DNA of 43,671 bases from Clostridium sp. CAG:221 (lineage in GTDB: Bacteria; Bacillota; Clostridia; Clostridiales; Clostridiaceae): contig FR883381.1 of NCBI GenBank assembly GCA_000435835.1, positions 23,585 through 67,255 of the forward strand, in the 5' to 3' direction. Under the pieces are notes generated by a model that saw only the letters and a list, made by a program, of their open reading frames with translations, ran no database searches and was not told the origin of the DNA. Position numbers and translations under genes: made by a program. Within the stretch, counting starts at the first letter, position 1. Each line of letters starts with the position of its first letter. Below are positions 17,621 through 26,700 of the stretch, piece by piece.

Positions 17621-17701
17621 ATTATTTAGGAAATATAATGTAAGATATAATATAAAGTTTATTTAGATTATGAACATTTATAACTATTTTATTCAAATAA
17701 A

Positions 17702-17729
17702 TGTGAAAAATTTAAAAAAATTTTTCACA
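17702..17729. promoter_or_regulatory. 28-bp palindrome upstream of the DUF1659 gene, possible operator
   Basis: TGTGAAAAATTT (17702-17713) is perfectly mirrored by AAATTTTTCACA (17718-17729) around AAAA. It lies about 75 bases before the start codon, and its right half overlaps a possible -35 (TTCACA). The binding protein is unknown. Confidence 0.45.
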
Positions 17730-17802
17730 AAATTCTTTAAGTGCATATTTATTATATGTAAGGCGAAAAGCTTACAAGATAAATAAAAAGGGGGATTATA
17801 AA

Positions 17803-18027
17803 ATGGCAGTAAGCAAGGAAATTTCAACAACAGCATTAGCAATTGAAGTGGAAAGTGGGGTGGATTCAAAGGGTAATACTACTTATAGTAAAAAGAGCTT
17901 TTCAGGAGTAAAAGATGGGGCAGATCCAGAAAAGGTTTATGCAGTGGCAGATGCTATTAAAGGTGTTTTAGGGGCAAACACTAGATACTACTACTTAACA
18001 GAAGTATCATTACTAAAATCTGAATAA
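17803..18027 (+). CDS. DUF1659-family small protein
   Basis: This 74-residue protein begins MAVSKEISTTALAIEVESGV and continues with SFSGVKDGADPEKVYAVADA, the pattern of the DUF1659 family. That family is common in Firmicutes and usually encoded beside a DUF2922 protein, as here. The function is unknown. There is no signal peptide or membrane helix. AAGGGGG precedes the ATG. A hairpin-rich repeat separates it from its partner gene. Confidence 0.8.
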   Translation: MAVSKEISTTALAIEVESGVDSKGNTTYSKKSFSGVKDGADPEKVYAVADAIKGVLGANTRYYYLTEVSLLKSE

Positions 18028-18160
18028 AAATTATGAATTATGAATTACGAATGATGAATTAAGGATGAAACTCGAAGAGTTTCTATAAATTAATTCTTTC
18101 TAAACTCCTCTCGGAGTTTATTCCACAATTCATAATTTATCACTCATCATTCATCATTAT
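18028..18160. repeat. MITE-like palindromic repeat between the DUF1659 and DUF2922 genes
   Basis: Imperfect inverted arms of about 40 bases (starting AATTATGAATTATGAATTAC on the left, matched by CATAATTTATCACTCATCAT on the right) enclose two perfect small hairpins: GAAACTC/GAGTTTC at 18067-18083 and TAAACTCC/GGAGTTTA at 18101-18120. No transposase is present. It resembles the dispersed ATGAATTATGAATT hairpin repeats of clostridial genomes. Confidence 0.65.
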
Positions 18161-18176
18161 CTAAGGGGGTTTTTTT

Positions 18177-18392
18177 ATGGAATTTACTTTATCAATGACT
18201 TTTTTAACTTCAACAGGAGAAAAGGCAACAATGTCAGTTTCTGATGTAAAGGAAAATTTAACACAGGAAGAGGCAGTAGCACTAATGGATGCTATAATAG
18301 CCAATGATATTTTTGAAACTTCAAAGGGTAGCTTTGTTGCTAAGTCAGCAGCACAAGTAACTGAAAGAGCAGTAACTAAATTTGAAATTTAG
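18177..18392 (+). CDS. DUF2922-family small protein
   Basis: 71 residues, beginning MEFTLSMTFLTSTGEKATMS with a conserved central VKENLTQEEAVALMDAIIAN segment as in DUF2922. Its function is unknown, and the family typically pairs with DUF1659. The start is preceded by AAGGGGG and a run of seven T's. A strong terminator follows 33 bases after the stop. Confidence 0.8.
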   Translation: MEFTLSMTFLTSTGEKATMSVSDVKENLTQEEAVALMDAIIANDIFETSKGSFVAKSAAQVTERAVTKFEI

Positions 18393-18425
18393 TTTATATA
18401 AGTAAAATAAGTAAATAGATATGAG

Positions 18426-18456
18426 AGCATCTGGAACTAATCCAGATGCTTTTTTT
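18426..18456 (+). terminator. Terminator after the DUF2922 gene
   Basis: AGCATCTGGA (18426-18435) and TCCAGATGCT (18441-18450) form a 10-bp stem with a 5-base loop, followed by six more T's. Confidence 0.92.
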
Positions 18457-18477
18457 GTAAAGTATATGATGAGAAAA

Positions 18478-18506
18478 TTACAATGATATAATAAATATGT
18501 TAAAAT
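18478..18506 (+). promoter_or_regulatory. Likely vegetative promoter of the first WXG100 operon
   Basis: TTACAA (18478-18483) and TAAAAT (18501-18506) are separated by 17 bases, 31 bases before the start codon and directly after the preceding terminator. Confidence 0.55.
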
Positions 18507-18537
18507 ATATAAAATAAGGTATAAAAGGGGGATTGGT

Positions 18538-18843
18538 ATGAGTGAAGAAATTTTAGTGAATTATGATGAATTTTCAAAGGCTATAACCAGCATAAGTAAT
18601 ATAGTAAGTTCATTTGAAAGTATTCAAAGTAATATAACTAATGTTAATAATAGCTTAAAGGAAAGCTGGCATGGAAAAAGTAGTGATGCATTTTTTAAGG
18701 AAAGTGAAAATATATTAACAACTTTCACAGAGTATATTGAAGGTTTATCAATATTAGGAAATGACCTTAACACAACTATGGCATCATTTGCAGAAGCTGA
18801 TTCAAATGTTTCTGATGCAATAATAAAAGTAGCACAGGGATAA
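18538..18843 (+). CDS. WXG100-family type VII secretion protein
   Basis: 101 residues, predicted as two helices joined by the WHG turn (residues 44-46), the WXG100 hallmark. Such proteins are exported as dimers by EssC/YukBA-type machines. The segment before the turn (SIQSNITNVNNSLKESW) and the FxxES after it fit the family. There is no C-terminal YxxxD/E export motif. It opens a cluster of small genes ending at 21073, with AGGGGGA upstream of the ATG. It may be a substrate or a partner for an unlinked LXG-type toxin. Confidence 0.88.
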   Translation: MSEEILVNYDEFSKAITSISNIVSSFESIQSNITNVNNSLKESWHGKSSDAFFKESENILTTFTEYIEGLSILGNDLNTTMASFAEADSNVSDAIIKVAQG

Positions 18844-18867
18844 TATTTCATAAAGAGGTGATAGAGT

Positions 18868-19215
18868 ATGAGCTGGGGATTAAGCAGTAGTAAGCTTACA
18901 GCATTAAAAAATGATAAGAGTAAAGTAAGAAGTGCTAAGTCTTATTGCGGAAAAGCTGAAAGTAATAGTGTTGATACAGATACTAGAAAGAGTAGTGCAA
19001 AAAATGTACTTACTGATGCAGTGTATACTAGCAATAGTGATAGCTTAAAGCAAAGAGTTGATAATTGGAATAAGGGAGTTACTGATGCCTTAGAATATAC
19101 CAAAGGAGTTATGGCAGAGCTTATTTTTGATATAGAAGAACAAATTGAAGAGGAAAAAGAGAGATTAAGAAGAGAAAGGGAAGCTGAAAGAAAAGCTAAA
19201 GAATCAAGTAGCTAA
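18868..19215 (+). CDS. Small helical protein of the type VII cluster, function unknown
   Basis: 115 residues, hydrophilic, with no signal peptide or membrane segment. It begins MSWGLSSSKL; the middle is Ser/Asp/Lys-rich, and the end is a charged helix (EEQIEEEKERLRREREAERK) likely to form a coiled coil. I do not recognise the family. Position and size are similar to the small partner proteins (YwqH-like) encoded beside LXG toxins in Bacillus, but I see no firm match. It lies 24 bases after the WXG100 gene and 16 bases before the TPR gene, so it is co-transcribed. Confidence 0.75.
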   Translation: MSWGLSSSKLTALKNDKSKVRSAKSYCGKAESNSVDTDTRKSSAKNVLTDAVYTSNSDSLKQRVDNWNKGVTDALEYTKGVMAELIFDIEEQIEEEKERLRREREAERKAKESSS

Positions 19216-19231
19216 AGGGAGTGGGTATAAA

Positions 19232-20500
19232 ATGGATGAAAGAATAGAAGTGGCAGATATACTGCTTAGATATGAGAAGCTTGATATGGCACTGGAAGTT
19301 TTAGAGGAGCTTAGAGAAGAATTTCAAAATGAAAAAGATATTTATTATAAATTAGCTAAGGTCTATGAAAAGAAAGGCTTTTTTGATAAATCTTTAGAAA
19401 TGTTAAATAATGTAAGGATAATGTATCCAAAGGATGGACAAGTATATTTTAAAATAGCTGTAATATATCAAATGAAGGATCAATTAGATAAGTGCTTTGA
19501 GTTTTTAAGTTTAGCAATAAAGAATGGATTTGCCAGTGAGGAAGTAATGTATTATAAGGGCCTTGCATATGAAGCTGAAGATGACTTAAATAAGGCAATT
19601 TATAATTATAATAAATCATTAAGCAGCAATAAAAACTATCTGCCATCTAAGTATAGAAAGTATGCCATATTTATGAGAATGAATAGAGTGGATGATGCTA
19701 AGGCTGTTATTGAAGATATGATTAAATATAATGCTGATGAATATGATGGATATGGTCTTAAATTTATGCTAAATGCAAAAGAAAAGAATATGGAAGAAGC
19801 TTTAAGAACTTTAGAAACTGCTAAGTCAGTATTTAATGATTATTCTCCATTAAAACTAGATTACGTTAAGTATCACATAATAAAGGAACAATATGATGAA
19901 GCTTTAGAAATAATATCATCTATAAATGAAGAAGATGCATATTATGAAGATTTTATTATATGTAAAGCAAAGATTTTAAGCTTTAAAGGTAAAGATGCGG
20001 AAGCCATTGAATTATTAAATGATGATCTTGTATATAATGAAGAAAATAGTGAACTTATATTTATGTTAGCATTATTAAATTATAAAACAAGTAGATTAGA
20101 AAATGCTTTTAATAATTTAGATATATTATGCAATATGGAAGATTTAAATAATGATTATTGCAAGATGGCAGTGATTTTAAAGGCTTATGCTTTAAGGGAA
20201 AAAGGGCAGGAGCAAGAGGCCATAGAGCAATTTAAAGAAGCTTATAAAATACTTAAGATTCAAAATTTAAGTAATCCATATGATATTAATACTTTGCTAT
20301 ATAGATGTATAACTCTTATTGAAGCTAAAGAGTATAAGAAGTGTCATGAAATATTAAATGGAATAGATAGGCTTGGAGAAGAAAATTACCTTAAGAAAGC
20401 TGATGAAATAAGAAAGCTAATGGCTATAAAAAAAGATGAAAAAAAAGATCATATTATTTTAGAAAAAGAAATTATCACAGGGATTTTAGATAAGAGGTAA
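19232..20500 (+). CDS. TPR-repeat protein of the type VII cluster
   Basis: 422 residues, entirely helical, with successive TPR-like 34-residue units from the N-terminus (LDMALEVLEELREEFQNEKD; FFDKSLEMLNNVRIMYPKDG; LDKCFEFLSLAIKNG) to about residue 390. No membrane helix or signal is present, so it is cytoplasmic. TPR proteins commonly act as scaffolds or chaperones. Between two WXG100 genes, a role in holding secretion substrates or bringing them to EssC is plausible but inferred. GGGAGTG precedes the start, and the next gene begins 5 bases after its stop. Confidence 0.82.
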   Translation: MDERIEVADILLRYEKLDMALEVLEELREEFQNEKDIYYKLAKVYEKKGFFDKSLEMLNNVRIMYPKDGQVYFKIAVIYQMKDQLDKCFEFLSLAIKNGFASEEVMYYKGLAYEAEDDLNKAIYNYNKSLSSNKNYLPSKYRKYAIFMRMNRVDDAKAVIEDMIKYNADEYDGYGLKFMLNAKEKNMEEALRTLETAKSVFNDYSPLKLDYVKYHIIKEQYDEALEIISSINEEDAYYEDFIICKAKILSFKGKDAEAIELLNDDLVYNEENSELIFMLALLNYKTSRLENAFNNLDILCNMEDLNNDYCKMAVILKAYALREKGQEQEAIEQFKEAYKILKIQNLSNPYDINTLLYRCITLIEAKEYKKCHEILNGIDRLGEENYLKKADEIRKLMAIKKDEKKDHIILEKEIITGILDKR

Positions 20501-20505
20501 AGGGT

Positions 20506-20790
20506 ATGGATTTTAAAATTGAAATGGAAACATTGGAAAATGCAATTACTACTTATGATAATGCAATAAGCTTATTGGAAAGTAATCTTGATACTTTAAA
20601 TAGTAGCTTAAGTGCCTTAAAAGGTGATGCATGGACTGGAAAATCAAAAGAACAGTTTATGTCTTTAAGATATGGTGATTGGGAAAAGGGCTTAAAGGAG
20701 CATATATCAAGATTTAAGTTTTTAAACTCTATGCTTAAAGAAGCTAAGAGTAATATGGAAGATTTAATTAAAGAAGGGGAACAGCTTTAG
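20506..20790 (+). CDS. Second WXG100-family protein
   Basis: 94 residues with a helix-turn-helix hairpin and an AWTG turn (Trp43-Gly45). Heptad-like spacing precedes it, and the second helix runs LKEHISRFKFLNSMLKEAKS. It differs clearly from the proteins at 18538 and 28416. It is encoded 5 bases after the TPR gene and 19 bases before a small membrane-protein gene. It could be a secreted substrate or a dimer partner of the other WXG100 proteins. Confidence 0.82.
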   Translation: MDFKIEMETLENAITTYDNAISLLESNLDTLNSSLSALKGDAWTGKSKEQFMSLRYGDWEKGLKEHISRFKFLNSMLKEAKSNMEDLIKEGEQL

Positions 20791-20809
20791 TAGCTGAAAG
20801 GAGAGAATC

Positions 20810-21073
20810 ATGGAACACAGAGGAATAATTAAACCATTAGGAGCAGTAGCAGTATTATATTTATATAGATATATTGGAAGGTTACATAATGAAAAGGAAG
20901 TTTATGAAGAAAAACTATTGTTTAAGTTATTAGGCTACTCAGCAATTGCACCTTTTGGATTATTATTAAGACCTAAAACTAATAAGAAGATAAAACACTC
21001 AGCAGCAAAAGCAGGAATTTTATATTACATTGTTATTGGCATTATTATAGGGGGAGTTAATTTAATACTATAG
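20810..21073 (+). CDS. Small membrane protein of the type VII cluster
   Basis: 87 residues with about three hydrophobic segments (residues 6-20, 31-48 and 68-87). The last is a strong helix (ILYYIVIGIIIGGVNLIL) at the very end. GAAAGGAGAG lies upstream. No known family is recognised. It may correspond functionally to the small membrane subunit EssA of other type VIIb systems, but only position and size suggest this. Confidence 0.7.
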   Translation: MEHRGIIKPLGAVAVLYLYRYIGRLHNEKEVYEEKLLFKLLGYSAIAPFGLLLRPKTNKKIKHSAAKAGILYYIVIGIIIGGVNLIL

Positions 21074-21124
21074 TTTTGTGGGGGTAAGAGTTTTTGAAAA
21101 TTTAGATGATAAAGAAGGTGAGGC

Positions 21125-21184
21125 ATGAAAAACATGCATCACATTCTGTTTTGTTATAAAGGAAAAGTAAATAAAGTTATGTAA
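21125..21184 (+). CDS. Possible 19-residue peptide
   Basis: An ATG at 21125 with AAGGTGAGG upstream begins MKNMHHILFCYKGKVNKVM. It lies in the 213-base gap between the small membrane protein and the FHA gene. Coding evidence is weak. Confidence 0.15.
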   Translation: MKNMHHILFCYKGKVNKVM

Positions 21185-21286
21185 AAAATTCAGTTTTATT
21201 ACAATAAATGACAAAATTTTCAATGTTAAAATTATATAATTAATACATAAAAATGAAGTAAGGCTTTATGTGGAGGATATAACTAG

Positions 21287-22426
21287 ATGAATGATTTGAT
21301 TTTAGATAACTTAATTAAGGAGAAAAGGGGTATAACTAATATAAGTTATATATTAGAAGATAGTTCTTTATTCTTTGAAACAGGATATAAAGTCTTGCAA
21401 AATCAAGAGAAAAATGGATTTATCAAAGCAGTGAAGGTTATACATAACGGAAAGATAAAATTAATATATGATATTTCAAAATATAAGTCTTTAGCATCAA
21501 TAATGCCAGGGTTAAATGCAGCAAGTTTTTTAATTATCATGTCTAAGCTTTTTGATATTATTTGTGAAACTATTGAAAATGGATTTATGCAAATTGAAAA
21601 CATTAATATTAATTTTGAAAACATATTTATTGATACTAATAATTTAAGTGTAAATCTTATTTATATACCAGTTAATACAGAGTGTAATGGCAATAGTAAA
21701 AGTTTGTTTGAAGAAAGATTAAAGGGAAATATAGCTAGAGCAATTTCAGCTAATAGAAATATTGATAATGAATTAGTAAATAAGTTATATAGTAATTTAT
21801 CCTTAGCCAATAATACCATTGAAATGTTAAGAGATTATATAAATACTTTAAGCTATACAAATACTAATTATAATCAGATTAATAATAGAGTTGATAGTAA
21901 AGTTAATATTGAAAGAAAAAGTGCTCCAAGTATACCTGTAAAAAGTGAAGAGTTAAAAAGTAATAAGGAATCAAAGTTTATTTCTGCAATAAAAGGAGTA
22001 TTTAAATTCAATAATAAAAAGGACAGAACAAAAGTAAGCTATGAGAAAAATAGAAAAGTACAAGCTCCAATTAATAATAATGATAGTTTAGAAACAGAAG
22101 TATTAAGTGGAGATATGTTTATACCTACTATTGCTATAGTGAGAGAAGATGCCCTGGAATCTGTAAATATACCGATAACAAAAGAAAATTTTTTAATTGG
22201 TAAAAGCGTTCAAATGGCTGATGGAGTTATTTCATTCAATAAAGCTATTAGTAGAATACATTGCAGAATTATTTATATAGACGGAAGATATTTTATTAAG
22301 GATGAAAAAAGTGTTAATGGAACTTTTGTTAATAATAGAAGGGTTCCTGTTGATGGACAAGTTCCCATAAAAACAGGGGATATTATAAGGCTTGCAAATA
22401 GTGATTTTCAAGTTAAAAGTATTTAA
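21287..22426 (+). CDS. FHA-domain protein of the type VII locus (DUF6382-like N-terminus)
   Basis: 379 residues. The N-terminal region (1-200) has the look of the DUF6382/EssB-type fold (KIKLIYDISKYKSLASIMPG; LSVNLIYIPVN). A basic flexible linker follows, then a C-terminal FHA phosphothreonine-binding domain (about 305-379: FLIGKS, ISRIHCRI, SVNGTFVNNRRV, IKTGDIIRLA). The key Arg, Ser, Asn and Gly residues are present. The linker holds LETEVL (Thr270), the same kind of Thr motif as in the 139-residue membrane protein. No membrane helix is seen. It is followed 15 bases later by the CpaE-like gene. Likely a reader or adaptor near EssC. Confidence 0.85.
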   Translation: MNDLILDNLIKEKRGITNISYILEDSSLFFETGYKVLQNQEKNGFIKAVKVIHNGKIKLIYDISKYKSLASIMPGLNAASFLIIMSKLFDIICETIENGFMQIENININFENIFIDTNNLSVNLIYIPVNTECNGNSKSLFEERLKGNIARAISANRNIDNELVNKLYSNLSLANNTIEMLRDYINTLSYTNTNYNQINNRVDSKVNIERKSAPSIPVKSEELKSNKESKFISAIKGVFKFNNKKDRTKVSYEKNRKVQAPINNNDSLETEVLSGDMFIPTIAIVREDALESVNIPITKENFLIGKSVQMADGVISFNKAISRIHCRIIYIDGRYFIKDEKSVNGTFVNNRRVPVDGQVPIKTGDIIRLANSDFQVKSI

Positions 22427-22441
22427 GGAGAAGGTTAGAAA

Positions 22442-23503
22442 ATGGCATTATCTATTGTTTTATGTGATGAAGATGAGAGATATTTAGTTCCTTTGGAATT
22501 GAAGTTTACAGAGGAGTTTGGAGAAAAGGCAGAAATTATAGTAATTACAGATAAAGAGTATTTAAAGAGCTTTTTTAGTACACCTCAAAATATTGATGTG
22601 CTTATTATTAATGAAGACTTATATGATGAAGAATATGAAAAGCAAGATATTAGCAATGTATTTTTATTAAGTGAAGTTGATAATAGTATGCAAACGGAAA
22701 ATATGATCCTAAAAAGAATTTATAAATACACCAGTGTTAAGCAAATATATAATGATGTGGTAAATAATATGTCATCAGAAACTTTAAAGACCATTGGTGA
22801 CAGAGAAAATAATGAAACTGAATTTATTATGGTTTATTCACCGTCAGGAGGTAGCGGTAATACTCTAGTTTCCATGGGGATAGCAGGTGCCTTAAGCAAG
22901 TGTAATAAAAGAGTTTTATTTATCAGTACAGAAGTGTTACAAGGATTTAATTATTATTTATCTAATAATGAATATATAAGTAATAATTTTGAAAAGCATT
23001 TACATAATCATAGTGAAAATATAGTGGAAGTATTAAAGGGTGCTATTAGGAAAGAATGTTTTGATTATTTATTACCTTTTAGACAAGCAACTAATTCATA
23101 TAATATTAAGCTTGATGATTATAGATATTTATTAGAGTCATTAAGAAAATCAGGAGATTATGATTATATAGTAGTAGATACATCTTGTGAACTAAGTAAT
23201 AGCAAGACAAAGTTAATGAGTTTTTGTCACAAGGTCATTGTGGTGACAATGCAAAATAAGGTATCTACAGCCAAATTAGAAAGATTAATTAATAATATTG
23301 ATTGTTCAGATAGAAATAAGTTTATGTTTATTTGTAATAAATATATGGATTCAGAAATTAATTATTTAATAAAAAATTCTGCTACAAATAATTTAACTAT
23401 TAGTGAATATATAAGTAATTTTAATTTTGTTAACAATGATTTATCAGTGGAGTTTTTGGCTAATGATAAACAGTTTAAAAAGTTAGCTTATATGATAATT
23501 TAA
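22442..23503 (+). CDS. CpaE/MinD-like protein with a degenerate Walker A, T7SS-associated
   Basis: 353 residues. The N-terminal 110 resemble a receiver-like domain (LSIVLCDEDERYL, IDVLIINED) as in CpaE/TadZ. The rest is a MinD/ParA-like fold (KRVLFISTEVLQGFNYYL; YDYIVVDTSCEL; KVIVVTMQNKVSTAKLE). The deviant Walker A that should read KGGxGKT reads SGGSGNT (residues 135-141), so both lysines are missing and ATP hydrolysis is unlikely. It sits between the FHA gene and yukD/essC with tight spacing, and probably acts as a structural or positioning factor for the secretion complex. Confidence 0.82.
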   Translation: MALSIVLCDEDERYLVPLELKFTEEFGEKAEIIVITDKEYLKSFFSTPQNIDVLIINEDLYDEEYEKQDISNVFLLSEVDNSMQTENMILKRIYKYTSVKQIYNDVVNNMSSETLKTIGDRENNETEFIMVYSPSGGSGNTLVSMGIAGALSKCNKRVLFISTEVLQGFNYYLSNNEYISNNFEKHLHNHSENIVEVLKGAIRKECFDYLLPFRQATNSYNIKLDDYRYLLESLRKSGDYDYIVVDTSCELSNSKTKLMSFCHKVIVVTMQNKVSTAKLERLINNIDCSDRNKFMFICNKYMDSEINYLIKNSATNNLTISEYISNFNFVNNDLSVEFLANDKQFKKLAYMII

Positions 23504-23517
23504 AGGAGGTGGCTTTT

Positions 23518-23769
23518 ATGAATGTTGATAAAGTAATAGTTATTTTGAATATAAAAAGACTAAGTAAAAAGTATGATGTAGAAGTGCCTCTATATATTAC
23601 AGCTAATGATTTAGTAAAGGGATTAAACACAGCATTTAATTTAGGAATTAATACAGAAAATATAAATGAATGTTTTTTAAGATGTGAAAATCCCATAGTG
23701 TTATTAAAAGGAAATAAGACTTTAAGAGAATTTAATTTAAGAAATGGAACATTGATAAACATTGATTAG
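23518..23769 (+). CDS. esaB: YukD/EsaB-type ubiquitin-like protein
   Basis: 83 residues from the ATG at 23518, preceded by AAAGGAGGT; a GTG at 23509 overlaps that site and is rejected. The beta-grasp pattern VIVILNIKRLSKKYDVEVPL, then a helix, then NKTLREFNLRNGTLINI matches the YukD/EsaB family of small ubiquitin-like type VIIb components. In Staphylococcus aureus EsaB regulates secretion; in B. subtilis YukD is a core part. It lies 14 bases before essC, which fits the conserved order. Confidence 0.85.
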   Translation: MNVDKVIVILNIKRLSKKYDVEVPLYITANDLVKGLNTAFNLGINTENINECFLRCENPIVLLKGNKTLREFNLRNGTLINID

Positions 23770-23783
23770 CTTAGGAGGAATAT

Positions 23784-26700
23784 ATGGACAATAATTATAA
23801 AATTATTATCTATGGGAAAAAGGTATATAGAGAGTATGAATTAGAACATGATAGTGATGATAGTATAAAGGTTGGTACTAGCAAAGGATGTAACATAAGA
23901 TTTAATAAGGAAAACTTTTTTGGAGATTTTAGCTTTGAATTTTTAAAAAGTAATGATACATGGATAGTTAATTCTTTAGATGGCGTATACTTTACAGAAG
24001 ATGGAGTTATGAAGGTGTATTCTAAGGAATTAAAACATGGTGATGATTTAATTGTTAAGTATGAAGACTCCAGTGGAGAAGTATTTAAAGTTAATTTCTT
24101 TATTGATTTTGATAGTAGTGAAAAAAATTACAATAGAGAAATTGATATATTAAATATAGGTAATATTACCATTGGAGGTTTGGAAAGCTGCGATATATAC
24201 ATAAAAGATGATTTACTTGGCAAAGATTACATAACATTATCTTATAAAGAAGGAGATTATTATGTGTTAGATAATAACTCTAAATATGGAGTTCATGTCA
24301 ATGCCACTAAAGTACAAGATATTCATAAGCTAAAGGAAAATGATTTTATTATAGTTGTAGGACATAGTTTCTATTTTAAAGATAGAAAATTATATACTTC
24401 AGCCAATTCTAATGTCATAGTGAAAAATTTATTATGTAAAGATTTAGATAATCAAAGTAGCAAATTTAAGTATCCAAAGTTTAATCGAAGTACAAGAATT
24501 AGACAAGAAATTCCAAGCACTGATATAGAAATCTTAGATCCTGAACCATTACCACAAGAACCTAAAAAAAATCTTGTGTTAACTATGATTCCTGCGCTGG
24601 CTATGTTGGCATTAACAGTGGTGCTAAGAGGAATTATAGGTGGCGGAGGAACCTTTGTTATTTATAGTGTATGCTCCATGACCATTGGAATTATTATGAG
24701 TGTGGTAACTTTTTTTAATGATAAGAAAGAATACAAGAAAGAGAAAATAGAAAGAGAAGTTAAATATAAAGCGTATATAGGTGAAAAAGAAGAAGTTATT
24801 TTAAATTCCAGAAGCAATGAATTGAGAGTTTTAGATAATATATATAAACCTATGAAGGAAAATATAGAAAATGTTAATGTTTTTAGTAAGGATTTATTTG
24901 ATAGAAATCCAGACCATGATGATTTTTTATCTATAAGAATAGGAAAAGGGTTAGTAGAAGCTAATTGTAAGGTTATTACTAAGAAGCAGGAATATATAAG
25001 CATTAAAGATGAACTAGTTCTAATTCCTAAAGAAGTAGAAGAAAAGCATAAATATATTAAAAATGCACCTGTATATATAGAATTTTTAAAATGTAATGGA
25101 ATAGGTGTAATTGGTAATAAAAAAGCATTATACAGCATGTTAAAAAACATGACTATAGATATAGTTACAAGACATTATTATAAAGATGTAAAATTGTTTT
25201 ACATAATAGATGAAGATGAAGCAGATAAATTTGCTTGGTTAAGATGGCTTAAGAATGTGGAAAATGATTCACTTGAAGCAAGAAATATTATTTATGATGA
25301 AGAAAGTAAAAACTTACTTTTTGAATATTTATATGTAGAGTTATGTAAAAGAGAAGAAAGATCTTTTGGTAAAGAAAAAAAGAAGTTTGAAAATGAGTTT
25401 GTTGTTTTTGTTTTTGATAATAAGGGTATTAATAAGCATCCAATTTCAAAATTCTTATTGAATAGTAGTAAATTAGGCTTTACTTTTGTATTCTTTGAAG
25501 AAAATCAAGAGATGTTACCAATGGGTTGCGATGAAATTATAGTATTAAACGCAGATAATAAAAGTGGTACTCGTATTTTAAGTTCCAATGGAGAAGATTC
25601 AATTAACTTTACTTATGAAGAAGTTAGTGATGAAGTAGCCAGTGAAATAGTTCTTAAGTTATCACCAGTATATATAGATGAAGTAAGTTTAGAAAGTGAA
25701 TTAACAAAAAATATTTCATTATTTCAACTTTTAAATATTGTAAGTGTAGATGATTTAAATTTAAAGAAAAGATGGGAAGAATCAGAAGTTTATAAAAGTA
25801 TGGCTGCTCCTTTAGGAGTTAAAACAAAAGGTGAAGTTGTTTATTTAGATTTAAATGAAAAGCATCATGGACCTCATGGCCTTGTGGCAGGTACAACAGG
25901 TTCTGGTAAAAGTGAGATTCTGCAAAGTTATATTTTATCAATGGCTACTTTCTTCCATCCATATGAAGTAGGGTTTGTCATTATAGATTTTAAAGGTGGA
26001 GGTATGGTTAATCAATTTAAGGATTTACCACATCTTATTGGTGCCATAACTAATATTGATGGTAGGGAAATAACAAGATCTTTACTTTCAATAAAGGCTG
26101 AACTTAGAAAGAGGCAAGAGCTTTTTGCTAAGGCTGAAGTGAATCATGTGGATGCATATATTAAAAAGTATAAGGCTGGTGAGGTAGATATACCACTGCC
26201 ACATTTGATTATTATTGTAGATGAATTTGCAGAACTTAAGGCTGAACATCCAGATTTTATGAAGGAGCTTATTAGTGCAGCCAGAATTGGTAGAAGTTTA
26301 GGAGTACATTTAATATTAGCAACTCAAAAGCCTTCTGGAGTGGTGGATGATCAAATTTGGAGTAACTCTAAATTTAAGCTTTGTTTAAAGGTGCAAAATA
26401 AAGAAGATAGTAATGAAGTTATTAAAACACCTTTGGCAGCAGAAATAAAAGAACCAGGTAGAGCATATCTACAGGTAGGAAATAATGAAATATTTGAATT
26501 ATTCCAATCTGCTTATAGTGGAGCTGATGCAGAAACTGATGAAGTGGATAATAAGAGAGAGTTTACTTTAAATACTGTTTCTTTAAGTGGTAAGAGAACA
26601 CCAATATTTGTGCAAAAGAGGGAAAAAAGTCAGCATAAGAGTTTAAGTCAATTAGAAGCAATAGTGGAATACGTTAATGAGTATTGCAAAGAAAGTGGTA

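Larger units (their letters stand above)
17395..17802 (+). other. Gene-free stretch with an orphan hairpin and a palindrome
   Basis: No credible coding frame is seen. It contains the hairpin at 17554-17620 and the palindrome at 17702-17729 (both listed), and a short pairing GTAAG/CTTAC in the leader (17758-17776) just before the ribosome binding site of the DUF1659 gene. Confidence 0.6.

Noticed and set aside
17702..17729. TGTGA...TCACA as a Crp binding site
   Set aside because: The half-sites are 18 bases apart instead of six, so a classical Crp site is ruled out; it is kept as a palindrome of unknown use.
23509..23517. GTG at 23509 as the start of the YukD/EsaB protein
   Set aside because: It overlaps the strong AAAGGAGGT site that serves the ATG at 23518.
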